From Paenibacillus selenitireducens (GTDB lineage Bacteria; Bacillota; Bacilli; Paenibacillales; Paenibacillaceae), in contig NZ_MSZX01000014.1 in assembly GCF_002021565.1 (NCBI RefSeq), forward strand, positions 91,310 through 155,309: DNA of 64,000 nt, given 5' to 3'. The notes under the pieces are model-generated. The model was given only the letters and a program-made list of their open reading frames with translations. It was not told the DNA's origin and made no database searches. Positions 25,354-34,466 of the stretch are shown here, one piece after another. Positions within the stretch are counted from its first letter, which is position 1. Every line of letters begins with the position of its first letter. A program made the position numbers and the translations under genes.

Positions 25354-25920
25354 TCACTTTCCTAATTCTTGATTGAATGCTTCGCCAATGGGCGTTAAGA
25401 TTCCATCCATGCTTACGGAATTCTTCTCCTTACGATACGCTACTAGTTTCTCGTCGCCTTTATTTATGGCCCAATTCATCAATACTTCTCGATCCCCTTC
25501 ATAGCTATACAACGGAACACTAAATCCACAGGATGTTTTGACACTATGAATTTCTGAGACGATGATCTGTCTGTAACCTGGGTAAAGATTAAAATGAACT
25601 GCCAATTCACTCCATTCCTCGGAACCTGGAAGCACAACCCTTCCATCTCCATAGAGACGCAGAATAAGCGGCTTACCTTGTAACGCCATGAACATATATG
25701 TCATCCGATTGGTTTCCATCAAATGAGCACTTGTTTCGTTGCCACTTCCCGTCAAATCCAGATAGGCAACTTTGTTAGGTGATAGGATTCGAAATACATC
25801 GTGACCTTTGGGTGAAATATTAACATGCCCCTTCGTCGCAGCAGACCCCACAAAAAACATATGCTGCGCATGGATAAATGACTCATGCTCAGGCAATAAG
25901 CTATCATAGCTGGTACCCAA
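25354..25920 (-). CDS. Pyridoxamine-phosphate-oxidase-like FMN-binding protein
   Basis: 188 residues. HMFFVGSAATKGHVNISPKG, then YLDLTGSGNETSAHLMETNR and MFMALQGKPLILRLYG are the split-barrel FMN motif of a widespread PPOX-type group. Substrate unknown; members reduce or oxidise small molecules or store flavin. Start TTG 25920 follows GAGGGG. It lies 34 nt upstream of the esterase and probably shares its transcript. Confidence 0.85.
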   Translation of the reverse strand: MGTSYDSLLPEHESFIHAQHMFFVGSAATKGHVNISPKGHDVFRILSPNKVAYLDLTGSGNETSAHLMETNRMTYMFMALQGKPLILRLYGDGRVVLPGSEEWSELAVHFNLYPGYRQIIVSEIHSVKTSCGFSVPLYSYEGDREVLMNWAINKGDEKLVAYRKEKNSVSMDGILTPIGEAFNQELGK

Positions 25921-26002
25921 TGTTATCCCCTCCGTGAAATGTATTTGATATTATGTAACTGCAATATGAAGTAATAGGTATCTTTTATCCATAAAACAAT
26001 AA

Positions 26003-26047
26003 AAACACGAAAACCCGGCCCTTAGAAATCTCTAACTTAGACCGGGT
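26003..26047 (-). terminator. Hairpin terminator downstream of the Nudix gene at 26188
   Basis: ACCCGG (26013-26018) pairs with CCGGGT (26042-26047) around a second stem TTAGA/TCTAA; minus-strand TTTTCGTGTTTTTATTG follows. It lies about 140 nt past the gene, so the transcript has a long tail or the terminator belonged to a lost gene. Confidence 0.7.
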
Positions 26048-26187
26048 CATGGATCGCAAAATATCTTCCACAATTATACAATTAATACATAATAAACGTA
26101 AGCCCCTTGATGTAAATTGGAGGAGGTTGAGGAACCTTGATGATCCGCCTTCCTTTTTAATGTTCAAAGATGACCATACCTTAGGTG

Positions 26188-26646
26188 TTATTTTGACTCC
26201 ATCTCACTTTCCCAAAAAGGGCCGTCTTCTTGATCGATATATCTTCGGATCACATCACGCACAGCAGCAGGAAGTACATTATGCCGTTCCATTTCGTGTA
26301 TTGGAATCCAATAAAATTCCAGATGACTTTCGTTAGACACAGCCTCTGCAGGATAGTTCAACTCTGATAATTCAACACGAAACATATGGTTTATTTCCTG
26401 ATGATATGTATCATCCGTTTCATAATCTGCCTCGACACACCCTATATATTTTTGAACAGTAGATTCTTGGCCGAACTCTTCTTTGATTTCTCTCGAAAGT
26501 GTAGCACGTATCCCCTCTTTGAACTCGACATGGCCTCCAGGTAGAAACGTATTATCCATCCCTTTGCAATGCGCAACTAAGATATGACCCTCTGATAAAA
26601 TGACGCCTCTTGCGAGTACATGATATTTTTGATTCAGCATTTTCAT
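26188..26646 (-). CDS. Nudix hydrolase
   Basis: 152 residues from ATG 26646, with AAAGGGGA upstream; the frame is open further but there overlaps the DUF4184 gene. Nudix box GGHVEFKEGIRATLSREIKE, EEFGQ is intact. ILSEGHILVAHCKGMDNTFL precedes it and YIGCVEADYETDDTYHQEIN follows, a common bacterial group with unknown substrate. It lies 31 nt after the membrane protein at 26678. Confidence 0.87.
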   Translation of the reverse strand: MKMLNQKYHVLARGVILSEGHILVAHCKGMDNTFLPGGHVEFKEGIRATLSREIKEEFGQESTVQKYIGCVEADYETDDTYHQEINHMFRVELSELNYPAEAVSNESHLEFYWIPIHEMERHNVLPAAVRDVIRRYIDQEDGPFWESEMESK

Positions 26647-26677
26647 AACAACTCGATTCCCCTTTATTCGTAGTTCA

Positions 26678-27442
26678 TCATTCATGAAGTTCGTGCGTAT
26701 TGATCGTTGCTTTGCGAAACAGAATGCTAGCGATGACGATACCCAATAGAAATCCTGATATTGGCGAAACCACAAGTATTCCAAGAACATTCGTACTTGA
26801 TGTGAAAATCAGTTTTAGCGTCACTAGGCTAATCAATGTGATTAGAACGATGAGCCAGTACACGCATTTTCTTTTCCAATGAATCTTTGTAATCGCCAGT
26901 GCAGAATGAGGTATTCTCATGAATAGCATGACAATTAGGCACATCTGAACCAGCACTCCCATGATCGAGAGTGAATATTGAAGCAGCTTATACACCGGAA
27001 GCGTAAAATAGGAACGTTGTAAGAAAGTAGAATTTTCAACGAAATAACCTGTCTTATGTGTGAACGAATCAATAAATATATGACTATAGAAGCCGATAAT
27101 TACAGAACTCAAAAATATTACCCACTTCGTTACGTCTCGAACATCAAAGTAACGGATGAGCGCATATGACTTGGTATCCAAATGAAAGATAGAAGGCAAA
27201 TGAAGTGCCACAGGCTTCATAATGATCTGGAGCAGAAGCATGATTAGTACACATAAAGGAAGTGCCTGTAACAGCAGCCCCTTGTGGGTATGACCGATGA
27301 GCTGATAGGGCTCTAAAGCTAGGAAATACTCAAAATCTGGGGACATACTTCCCAGAACAAGACCTGCAATACTAACATATCGCGGTTTGATCCATTGGAT
27401 GGGTAATGCGTATAAGGGATGAGCAAATGTAAAAGGCAACAC
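26678..27442 (-). CDS. DUF4184 family membrane protein
   Basis: 254 residues, about seven hydrophobic helices. LPFTFAHPLYALPIQWIKPR at the start and GLVLGSMSPDFEYFLAL, GHTHKGLLLQALP and GFYSHIFIDSFTHKTGYFVE are DUF4184 hallmarks, a family with conserved His/Asp residues and no proven function. Start GTG 27442 has AGAGAGG 6 nt upstream. The Nudix gene follows closely. Confidence 0.85.
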   Translation of the reverse strand: MLPFTFAHPLYALPIQWIKPRYVSIAGLVLGSMSPDFEYFLALEPYQLIGHTHKGLLLQALPLCVLIMLLLQIIMKPVALHLPSIFHLDTKSYALIRYFDVRDVTKWVIFLSSVIIGFYSHIFIDSFTHKTGYFVENSTFLQRSYFTLPVYKLLQYSLSIMGVLVQMCLIVMLFMRIPHSALAITKIHWKRKCVYWLIVLITLISLVTLKLIFTSSTNVLGILVVSPISGFLLGIVIASILFRKATINTHELHE

Positions 27443-27475
27443 ACCACGCCTCTCTGTGTGAATATTGGTTAAGAA

Positions 27476-28081
27476 TTACATCTTACCATCTTTCACGACA
27501 TCCGAAAAACCGTCCAGAATAACCATCCCTCGATGTAAGGTAAATGATACCGTTCTCCCTTGTACAGTCATTGATTCTTCATTATCAAATGGTGTGAACG
27601 CTTCTTTGTTAAGTTTAAATAATCGATCTTTCATGTCATCCTTATTCGCATAGCCTATATTGCCAAATGTCATATTCATCATTAAGAAGTCATCATTCAC
27701 AAATAAATTATCCTTATGATGATCTAAGATCTCGAACAGATCGATCCCATGGACGCCACTCGTACTACCGATATCTCCGAGCTTCATCATATAGGTATTC
27801 CCCGAACCCTTTGAATCGTAGGATATTTGATAAGCTTCATTCGTTAACGACGAAAACATAGAATAATGCATATTAGAAAGGGTACTCCCGCTCCAATCGA
27901 TCATCAGATCGCTAATCATCATATGTTGTGGATCTTCATGAATTTTAGATACCAGACGTTCCAAGCTCTCACTCCAATGGATATCTTGAATGTGCGCTGT
28001 GTATATTTTTGTTTCTACTGTCTTCCCACTACAAGCAGTAAGTAGAATCAATGAACAACATAAGAGGATTAGTTTATACAT
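27476..28081 (-). CDS. Hypothetical lipoprotein
   Basis: 201 residues. A signal peptide with lipobox LLTAC (Cys16) would anchor it by lipid on the outer face of the membrane. The mature part has repeated MISDLMIDWSG, YMMKLGDIGSTSG and FTLHRGMVILDGFSD stretches. I do not recognise the family. GGAGAAA lies before the ATG; it precedes the DUF4184 gene by 33 nt and could be co-transcribed. Confidence 0.7.
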   Translation of the reverse strand: MYKLILLCCSLILLTACSGKTVETKIYTAHIQDIHWSESLERLVSKIHEDPQHMMISDLMIDWSGSTLSNMHYSMFSSLTNEAYQISYDSKGSGNTYMMKLGDIGSTSGVHGIDLFEILDHHKDNLFVNDDFLMMNMTFGNIGYANKDDMKDRLFKLNKEAFTPFDNEESMTVQGRTVSFTLHRGMVILDGFSDVVKDGKM

Positions 28082-28193
28082 TATTTCTCCTTTCCTGAAT
28101 CTTCAATGAGTTTATTGTTCAATATGAACTCCCTTGAAACAACAACAAGACCCGGTAATACCGGATCCCCGTCTCAATAATCGTTTTCGTTCT

Positions 28194-28676
28194 CTACTTC
28201 ACTTTTGAATAACTTTCGAGCATGTCATCACGAATCAGTTCTATATTTTTTCGGGTTCTGATATATTCTTTGATCTGATTTTTAATATTGGGGTATAAAA
28301 TAACATCATCTAATTCCGATACAGAAATCCACCTAACTTCTGATTGATACGGATCGGGCTTATCGGGTAGTTTGGGCACTGCATTTTCTTTGAGCGTACA
28401 ATCGAATATGATGTTTAGGATATGTGTGTCTGTGTCATAATCTCCAGATTGCTGATGGGGTGCGTATTCATATACCATTGCGATAGGACCGACTACAACG
28501 GCTGCTCCGGTTTCTTCCAGCATTTCTCTTACGACTCCATCTTCTAAAGTCTCTCCAGGTTCTGCACCACCGCCCGGTAAATTGTAGTGCACCCCTGCCT
28601 CATCTTTATATTCAATGCATAGCACTCGATTATCTTGAATAACTAATGCCGTAGGTCTTACACGAATATGGTACAT
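28194..28676 (-). CDS. Nudix hydrolase overlapping HD gene
   Basis: 160 residues. Nudix box GGGAEPGETLEDGVVREMLE, ETGA intact, with GVHYNLPGG before it. Its ATG (AAGGAGAATTACAT before) lies inside the 3' end of the HD gene (19-nt overlap), so the two are translated together. HD-plus-Nudix pairing suggests linked clean-up of dinucleotides or damaged nucleotides; this is inference. Confidence 0.88.
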   Translation of the reverse strand: MYHIRVRPTALVIQDNRVLCIEYKDEAGVHYNLPGGGAEPGETLEDGVVREMLEETGAAVVVGPIAMVYEYAPHQQSGDYDTDTHILNIIFDCTLKENAVPKLPDKPDPYQSEVRWISVSELDDVILYPNIKNQIKEYIRTRKNIELIRDDMLESYSKVK

Positions 28677-29320
28677 ATGTAATTCTCCTTATTGTTTGGG
28701 GTCACTTTCACCATAAGCTCTTCTCTTGCCCCAATTAACCAAGGATGAACTAATTTCAATTTTTCTCGTTGTTCCCAGATTGTGTCTAAATAGATCAGAA
28801 TGGCTTGATCCATCTCAAGTGCATTCACCTTATCTCTCATTTCCTGTAAATAGGCATGTTCCCCTGGTAAATTCCATGAGATCTTATCCGATACAAATAA
28901 AATCTTATCTACCATGCTTGCCTGAGGTTTATGCGTTGTATGACTTTCGATCGCATTCAGGATGTCAGGGTTTGTGATTTCAAATATTTCCTCAGCCATA
29001 GCCTTGGAAAGTTTCTGGTGAACACTCCTTGCATATTGACGTTCATCATCAAGAATTTCAATTGAAAGACCTTCAGCCAACTGCAACATTCTAGGGACAG
29101 GAATGACATTACTAATATCATGAAGAAGAGCCGCTTGTACGACTATATCAGCAATACTCGCATCATAGAGCTCCGCAATTCGCTGGGCTTCACGAGCTAC
29201 CTGTAGGGTATGATCCAGTGTTCTTATATCCTGATGCAAAGTGAAGAAAACCGTCACATCATCCTGAACAGTTCCTGTTAGCTTAAACCCTTCACAATAG
29301 GGTTGCAGAATTGAATTCAT
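28658..29320 (-). CDS. HD domain hydrolase, YqeK-like
   Basis: 220 residues. RTLDHTLQVAREAQRIAELY (His), VVQAALLHDISNVIP (His-Asp), SHTTHKP and DKILFVSDKISWN (Asp) match the YqeK group that hydrolyses Ap4A symmetrically. A paralog with the same layout lies at 44841 (SHTTHKP there reads CHTTLRS). It overlaps the Nudix gene at its end. Confidence 0.85.
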   Translation of the reverse strand: MNSILQPYCEGFKLTGTVQDDVTVFFTLHQDIRTLDHTLQVAREAQRIAELYDASIADIVVQAALLHDISNVIPVPRMLQLAEGLSIEILDDERQYARSVHQKLSKAMAEEIFEITNPDILNAIESHTTHKPQASMVDKILFVSDKISWNLPGEHAYLQEMRDKVNALEMDQAILIYLDTIWEQREKLKLVHPWLIGAREELMVKVTPNNKENYICTIFV

Positions 29321-29362
29321 GAGATTACCTCCGCTGAACGAGTTATCGTCTCGAACAATCTT

Positions 29363-30070
29363 TTAATTTCCTAAAAAGATGGGTGTAATTTCTGTTTCGG
29401 TAACTTGCTGATTCACATAAGACACTTGATAGGCCTTCGCTAACGCTCTTGAACTAATCACTTTGAAGATCTGATCCTCCTGATAATGTACCGCTACACC
29501 ATCATCCATCGCAATGCCATTCCCTATTTTTTGCTCCTGTAATAATCGATGATAACTCGATCTTCTATCCACCTCTTCATCATAATGAGGACAACTACTT
29601 CCCTTTAGAAAACCCAGACATTCGAGCCGCGTAAGTTCACCAGGTATTGAATCTGTTACCCCTTCTTGAAACCAACAGATCGAACCCGCACTTAACCCTG
29701 CTAATACCACGTCATTTTCCCATGCTTTTCGGATGTATTGATCTACTTTCCACGCTTTCCATAGAAGCAGCATATTCTTTGTGTTCCCGCCACCCACATA
29801 CAGAATGTCCTTATCCAATAGGTAATCTTCAAGGTCCTTGGGTGTGTTTTGAAAAAGTGATAGATGCGACGGAACACAATCATATGCGCTGAAAGCTTTA
29901 TAAAACCCTTGAATATAACCTTCTGCATCTCCACTTGCTGTTGGAATAAAGCACACTTTGGGACGTGCAGAATGCGATTGTTGTAAAATATACGTATCTA
30001 GCAGCGGATTCTCTGGTTCCTGGGAAAACCCTCCGCCCCCCATGGCAATGATTTGCTTCAAATGGATCAT
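29363..30070 (-). CDS. Peptidase S51 (peptidase E / cyanophycinase-like)
   Basis: 235 residues. KQIIAMGGGGFSQEPENPLL, KVCFIPTASGDAEGY, ILYVGGGNTKNMLLLW and the nucleophile elbow LAGLSAGSICWFQ (Ser) with SCPHYDEE downstream are the standard pattern. Homologs are aspartyl dipeptidases. Cytoplasmic; 43 nt gap to the HD gene. Confidence 0.9.
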   Translation of the reverse strand: MIHLKQIIAMGGGGFSQEPENPLLDTYILQQSHSARPKVCFIPTASGDAEGYIQGFYKAFSAYDCVPSHLSLFQNTPKDLEDYLLDKDILYVGGGNTKNMLLLWKAWKVDQYIRKAWENDVVLAGLSAGSICWFQEGVTDSIPGELTRLECLGFLKGSSCPHYDEEVDRRSSYHRLLQEQKIGNGIAMDDGVAVHYQEDQIFKVISSRALAKAYQVSYVNQQVTETEITPIFLGN

Positions 30071-30095
30071 CTCCTTAAGAAATCAATCACTTACA

Positions 30096-30602
30096 TTAAG
30101 TCGGATTTTTAGGCGTTGGTACTGCAGGATTATTATCTCCGCCCATACGTCTTCGTGATGTCTCCATCCTGCCTACTGCAGGGACATGTTTTCCAGCTTT
30201 TGCTAACCCAAATGCAGGCATGTTCCCATAGATACATTCATATTGACCGGGTTGTATCTTATAGGTCTCATGGAAAATACCCACCGTCCCGTCGGTTCCC
30301 ACGGATTTGTTGAATTTCTTCCAAGCCTCTAGATGAATTCCACCCCTTGCATACTTCTCTAGCTGCTCATAGGTTTTCCAATACTGTATTAACGTAACGC
30401 CTCTCCAATTCCATGAAAACTCCGTACTAATAAACCCAATGTCCGGGTTTTGATATAGCTCTTTAACCATAGGACCCATTGCTTTGGCCACAGGTATCCA
30501 TTTATGAAATGCCATCAACCGATTCACCCTCATGCCAATAATAAACACGACAAATGAACCATCCATTTCTGCTGAAAAACGACCAGGGAATACTTTCGCC
30601 AT
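30096..30602 (-). CDS. DUF4188 family protein
   Basis: 168 residues. GRFSAEMDGSFVVFIIGMRV, FISTEFSWNWRGVTLIQYWK and IFHETYKIQPGQYECIYGNM fit DUF4188, a dimeric alpha-beta barrel (monooxygenase-like) family of unknown role. ATG 30602 follows AGGAGA at 7 nt; the earlier start is unsupported. It lies 25 nt upstream of the peptidase E-type gene. Confidence 0.85.
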   Translation of the reverse strand: MAKVFPGRFSAEMDGSFVVFIIGMRVNRLMAFHKWIPVAKAMGPMVKELYQNPDIGFISTEFSWNWRGVTLIQYWKTYEQLEKYARGGIHLEAWKKFNKSVGTDGTVGIFHETYKIQPGQYECIYGNMPAFGLAKAGKHVPAVGRMETSRRRMGGDNNPAVPTPKNPT

Positions 30603-30662
30603 CGCAATCTCTCCTATTTTATTAAATCTCCATATCATGTCTCAAAGATTAGAAATATTAGT

Positions 30663-31160
30663 TTATGAGCTCACGCAGATTTGCTTAATGTACGCCTTGA
30701 TCCGTAATGCAACCTCCTCAGGAGATAACACACTCGTATCTATTAAAGGCATTGCGGGATCAAAGGATTGCTCTGCATTCATCACAATCCAATGATTAAA
30801 TTCTTGATGATCTTGGATGGATTGATCATCCCACCCTCTAGCTCTCAAGCGAGTCTCGCGAACTTCATCACTACAATGCAAACCAATATAATAGACTCTA
30901 AAATGATCCTTAAGGTCAACTTTGTCAAACTCCCATGGCAAAAAGGTACCACACAATATCGTCATTCGCTGGTTTAGAGCCATTTGGTGTGCGACATGGA
31001 TCCATATGTTTTTGATTTTATCCCAATCATCTACGGGACCCCATAACGCATCTAGATCCAGAACAACATGTTCAGGGCATTCCCTGTATAATTCTGTTAT
31101 CACTCTAGTCTTACCTGAACCGGAGGCACCGGTGATTAGAAATAACGGTGTTTGATTCAC
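30663..31160 (-). CDS. P-loop NTPase/kinase
   Basis: 165 residues. Walker A GASGSGKTRV at residues 11-20, then VVLDLDALWGPVDDW (acidic, Walker-B-like) and a lid with arginines (RETRLRARGW). It resembles small nucleotide or gluconate-type kinases with unknown substrate. Cytoplasmic. Start follows the DinB-type gene at 31176 by 15 nt. Confidence 0.82.
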   Translation of the reverse strand: MNQTPLFLITGASGSGKTRVITELYRECPEHVVLDLDALWGPVDDWDKIKNIWIHVAHQMALNQRMTILCGTFLPWEFDKVDLKDHFRVYYIGLHCSDEVRETRLRARGWDDQSIQDHQEFNHWIVMNAEQSFDPAMPLIDTSVLSPEEVALRIKAYIKQICVSS

Positions 31161-31175
31161 TTCATCCCGTCCTTA

Positions 31176-31652
31176 TCAAGAATTACGTTGTACATAGTTC
31201 TCGATCTGTTTTTTATGGTGCTCGTCGTGCGGAACAAATCCTATTAAGTACTCCCGAATGCTAAATTTATTCTGATCGCCATCCAGATATTCTTGTACGT
31301 ACTCCTCTTCACTTAATCCGGAGATATCATGGATAATCTTCGTTCTGTAATCTACGAATTGCTGAACAATTCCCTCTTTTGTTTGGGTCTTCGCATACTC
31401 TCTAGCATTCGCATTAAACTCGTCAAAATTCAAATGCCTTACTGTTAAAGGCTTTTTCTGTTTAATCTTTTCAATGGCTTCCTCGTAAAAATATTTATCC
31501 CACAGCATAATATGGCTAATAACATCTTTTAATGACCATTTCCCTTCTTCTAATGATGAATTCCAATGAGCTTCATCCAGATCATTCAGTGTCATGACAT
31601 AGGGAATAAACGATTTGAATTCTTCTATCATTTCTATCGTATTAGGCATCAT
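31176..31652 (-). CDS. DinB superfamily protein, ClbS/DfsB-like
   Basis: 158 residues. GKWSLKDVISHIMLWDKYFY (His) and FVPHDEHHKKQIENYVQRN (two His) give the metal site. The group includes the colibactin self-resistance protein ClbS, a cyclopropane hydrolase, so a detoxification role is reasonable but unproven. ATG 31652 follows AAGGAGATATAC. Confidence 0.85.
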   Translation of the reverse strand: MMPNTIEMIEEFKSFIPYVMTLNDLDEAHWNSSLEEGKWSLKDVISHIMLWDKYFYEEAIEKIKQKKPLTVRHLNFDEFNANAREYAKTQTKEGIVQQFVDYRTKIIHDISGLSEEEYVQEYLDGDQNKFSIREYLIGFVPHDEHHKKQIENYVQRNS

Positions 31653-31765
31653 GTATATCTCCTTCACTATTCAAATAGATCTTTGGTATGTAAGATATTC
31701 TCCAGAAAAGACCATTTCCCTGTGGCGAATTGTTAAAATTTCTCAACGAATTCGCCCTTATAAAC

Positions 31766-31806
31766 AGAAAAGCTCCGCTCTTCCTTTATCATCGAAAGAG
31801 CGGAGC
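31766..31806 (-). terminator. Terminator of the PhyH-HEAT gene
   Basis: Perfect 11-bp stem GCTCCGCTCTT/AAGAGCGGAGC with 13-nt loop; TTTTCTG follows on the minus strand. Confidence 0.88.
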
Positions 31807-31829
31807 CTCATAATAGCAATCAAATCTAG

Positions 31830-33389
31830 TTAGAACGTGCTCGCTTTACTTGTATCTGGACACCATCTGGAAGTACGGTAATACCGGATCAAAGCATCAA
31901 CCGCTTCTGCTGTCCGAAGATGGGTAAGCGCCTCTGACGCGTAGGCTCTTACATAACGATCTTTGCTGTTAAGCGCTTTCTCCAAAGATCGGACAACTTG
32001 TAATGCATCCCCTTCTTTACCGATGCGCAGCAGAGACAGCGCTGCCGTATAACCAAGCTTATTTGTGATATAGCTTTGCATGTTTTCATACATATCATTC
32101 GATTTGGTCTGATCATCCGTTTCGTCGCACAGAGAATCTACTAATGCTCTCGACAAGGCCGGAACGGCTTCGCCTCCTACATTTCCAATCATACCCAGTG
32201 CTTCGATTGCATTCCGACGAACCCAATCGCTCTCATCCTGCAATCGCACTATTAGCGCTGGTACAGCATCGTTTTCTGCCGATCCAATCATACCGAGCAC
32301 GAAAGCAGCTAGCGCTCTTCGCTTCTCGTCTGCATGCTCCAATACCTGAAGCAACCCGGGAATCGCATGGGTTGATGTGCCTTGCAAACCGTATGCAGCT
32401 CTCTCGGCTACCTGCGTCGTCCCTTTTGTGAGATGCTCGAGCAACTCCTCAACGCCTTTTGTCCCCATATGCCCGAGTGCATAAGCAGCGTTCAACGCCG
32501 TCGTTTCTATATCGTTCAATAGAAGCCCCAGCGCAGGCACCAAAGAATCTCCCGTTTCCCCTAACAGCCCTAATTCGTCAGCTGCCTGCGCACGAACGGA
32601 CTCCTTGTCGGACAGCAGCCCTTGTTTCAATTCGGATAATTTCGCATCATCCACAGGTGAATTATCTTGACATAAAGTGCGTTCTCCTCGCAACCAGTCC
32701 CATACGTCCTTCCATAGATTCAAATGGACAGACGGTGTTCCAGCAGGCACGACCATTTCCTGGCTTTGATGATTCCAGCTTGGATATTCCGGTGCACGCA
32801 GTCGGACAAACTGGAACTTGAGCATGTAACGATCCAAGTCAGACACGTTGAGCGAAGCTTTATGCCACAAATCGAAATGCACCAAGACCATGGTACCCGC
32901 TTTGCCGGTTGGCAACAGCGTCTCTCCGCGATCGCCGATAAATTTCTCGTAATATTGCGTGCCGGGCATGATCGCGGTAGGTCCCATATCCTCGGTTATG
33001 TCTTGTGTATAATAGAAAATCATCGCCCACCAAGGCCGGTGGTTTCGCATGGAGGACCAGTAGCCATCTTTGTGCCATTGCCCCCCACCCGGTAGTTGGT
33101 TTCCAGGTTGGTTATAATGACAGTGCCGATGCGGATGCATATAGTAGTCGGGTCCCAGAACGCTCGTTAAGGCACCCTTTACCACCGGCGTATCGAAAAA
33201 CTCCATTATCGAAGGAACCCGAGGTAATATGTTATTGCCTGGATTGCCTTCTTCATGTAAAACATGATAGATCTGATCCATGGTGTCTTGATGAAGCTGT
33301 GTTGGCAAGTCATTCTGCAATACCAGGTAGCCCTTGGTTATGAATTGCATCATTTGTTCATCTGTCAACAAATTTTTACGATCCAACAT
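31830..33389 (-). CDS. Phytanoyl-CoA dioxygenase domain fused to HEAT repeats
   Basis: 519 residues. Residues 1-235 are a PhyH-type Fe(II)/2-oxoglutarate oxygenase: GQWHKDGYWSSMRNHRPWWA gives the His-x-Asp pair and VLVHFDLWHKASLN the distal His, with Arg beyond. From about 250 to 510 five or so HEAT/PBS-lyase-like repeats follow (ADELGLLGE, AYALGHMG, AAFVLGMIG, AIEALGMIGN, ASEALTHL). Repeats usually bind proteins; the enzyme may hydroxylate a small molecule or a bound partner. Divergent from an AraC regulator. ATG 33389 has GAGAGTGA upstream. Confidence 0.88.
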   Translation of the reverse strand: MLDRKNLLTDEQMMQFITKGYLVLQNDLPTQLHQDTMDQIYHVLHEEGNPGNNILPRVPSIMEFFDTPVVKGALTSVLGPDYYMHPHRHCHYNQPGNQLPGGGQWHKDGYWSSMRNHRPWWAMIFYYTQDITEDMGPTAIMPGTQYYEKFIGDRGETLLPTGKAGTMVLVHFDLWHKASLNVSDLDRYMLKFQFVRLRAPEYPSWNHQSQEMVVPAGTPSVHLNLWKDVWDWLRGERTLCQDNSPVDDAKLSELKQGLLSDKESVRAQAADELGLLGETGDSLVPALGLLLNDIETTALNAAYALGHMGTKGVEELLEHLTKGTTQVAERAAYGLQGTSTHAIPGLLQVLEHADEKRRALAAFVLGMIGSAENDAVPALIVRLQDESDWVRRNAIEALGMIGNVGGEAVPALSRALVDSLCDETDDQTKSNDMYENMQSYITNKLGYTAALSLLRIGKEGDALQVVRSLEKALNSKDRYVRAYASEALTHLRTAEAVDALIRYYRTSRWCPDTSKASTF

Positions 33390-33533
33390 GATCACTCACT
33401 CTCTTCATTTCAACTTCTTTCGGTAATTATTGTAACAATTCATCTCATTGATGTATTTACATAAATGTCCGTGTTTTGTACAATCGTCATGTTACTGACC
33501 ATTCCTATATGCGAAAGGAAGTTGAATAAGAAA

Positions 33534-34406
33534 ATGGATTTCGCAGCTTTTCATCCCTATGTGAGTTATGCCACACGTTACCCATTTTCCAAAGGACAAG
33601 AGAGCTTAAATCGTCATTGTTACTCTTCATCACTCTATTTAATCAGTGAGGGATATGGACTGGTACGCACCTGCGACCGCACATACCCAACCGTTCCGGG
33701 GTCCCTCGTGTATATTCCGGCAGGTCAGCCTCACGATTGGATAGCCGACAGCCATGATCCGATGGTTCATGTTTGCTGTTATTTCGATTGGGTTCACGTG
33801 GATCGCCGGGCATATTTCAGCCATCCCAGCGTGATTTGTTATGATGCCACTCAACTGGTACCAGCCTTAATCGGTCCCGCTTTCCCTTTGATGATTCCTG
33901 AGCATGTCAAAGTAGAGAAGCTTCAGGTATGGAAAGACTTTTTCCAAAAATTTTATACCGAAAACCAATACCCGAACGAACACACCTACATTCGCAATGT
34001 TAAGAACCAAAGCTATTTTCTACAGTTTATTGAGTTTTTCCTTACTTTCGTCCTCAAAGACGACCAATTTCCGGACCAGCGGATGTATAAGCTTTTGGAA
34101 CGACTAGATCAGGATCTGGTGCATGGCCATTTGCAGCCCTTGGAATCCTACTACAAGGAACTCCGAATAAGCCGCGGCTATTTCTTTGAGCTGTTCAAGA
34201 ATGCAACGGGCTTGCCGCCCACGCAGTATATTAACCGATTCCGCATCCATCGTACGATGGATGATTTACGCAATACAAATATCAGCATCACGGAGATCGC
34301 CTATAAACACGGCTTCTCTTCCGTACATTACTTCTCTAAGCTTTTCCGTCAATTGAACGGTCAGTCTCCACGGAAGTACCGGGAAGATCGAAATGATTTC
34401 CTATAA
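33534..34406 (+). CDS. AraC family regulator with cupin sensor domain
   Basis: 290 residues. N-terminal cupin (YLISEGYGLVRTCDRTYPTV, PGSLVYIPAGQPHDWIADS) and C-terminal two helix-turn-helix units (YYKELRISRGYFFELFKNAT; ITEIAYKHGFSSVHYFSKLF, then GQSPRKYR). I prefer ATG 33534 (MDFAAFHPYVSYATRYP, with AAGGAAG upstream); the frame is open to 33465. Divergent from PhyH-HEAT, which it probably activates in response to a sugar-like ligand; no operator identified. Confidence 0.87.
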   Translation: MDFAAFHPYVSYATRYPFSKGQESLNRHCYSSSLYLISEGYGLVRTCDRTYPTVPGSLVYIPAGQPHDWIADSHDPMVHVCCYFDWVHVDRRAYFSHPSVICYDATQLVPALIGPAFPLMIPEHVKVEKLQVWKDFFQKFYTENQYPNEHTYIRNVKNQSYFLQFIEFFLTFVLKDDQFPDQRMYKLLERLDQDLVHGHLQPLESYYKELRISRGYFFELFKNATGLPPTQYINRFRIHRTMDDLRNTNISITEIAYKHGFSSVHYFSKLFRQLNGQSPRKYREDRNDFL

Positions 34407-34466
34407 TGATGTGCACACTTTAGAATGAATACCTTCACAAATCTAGTAATGACAGAGATTTCGCCA

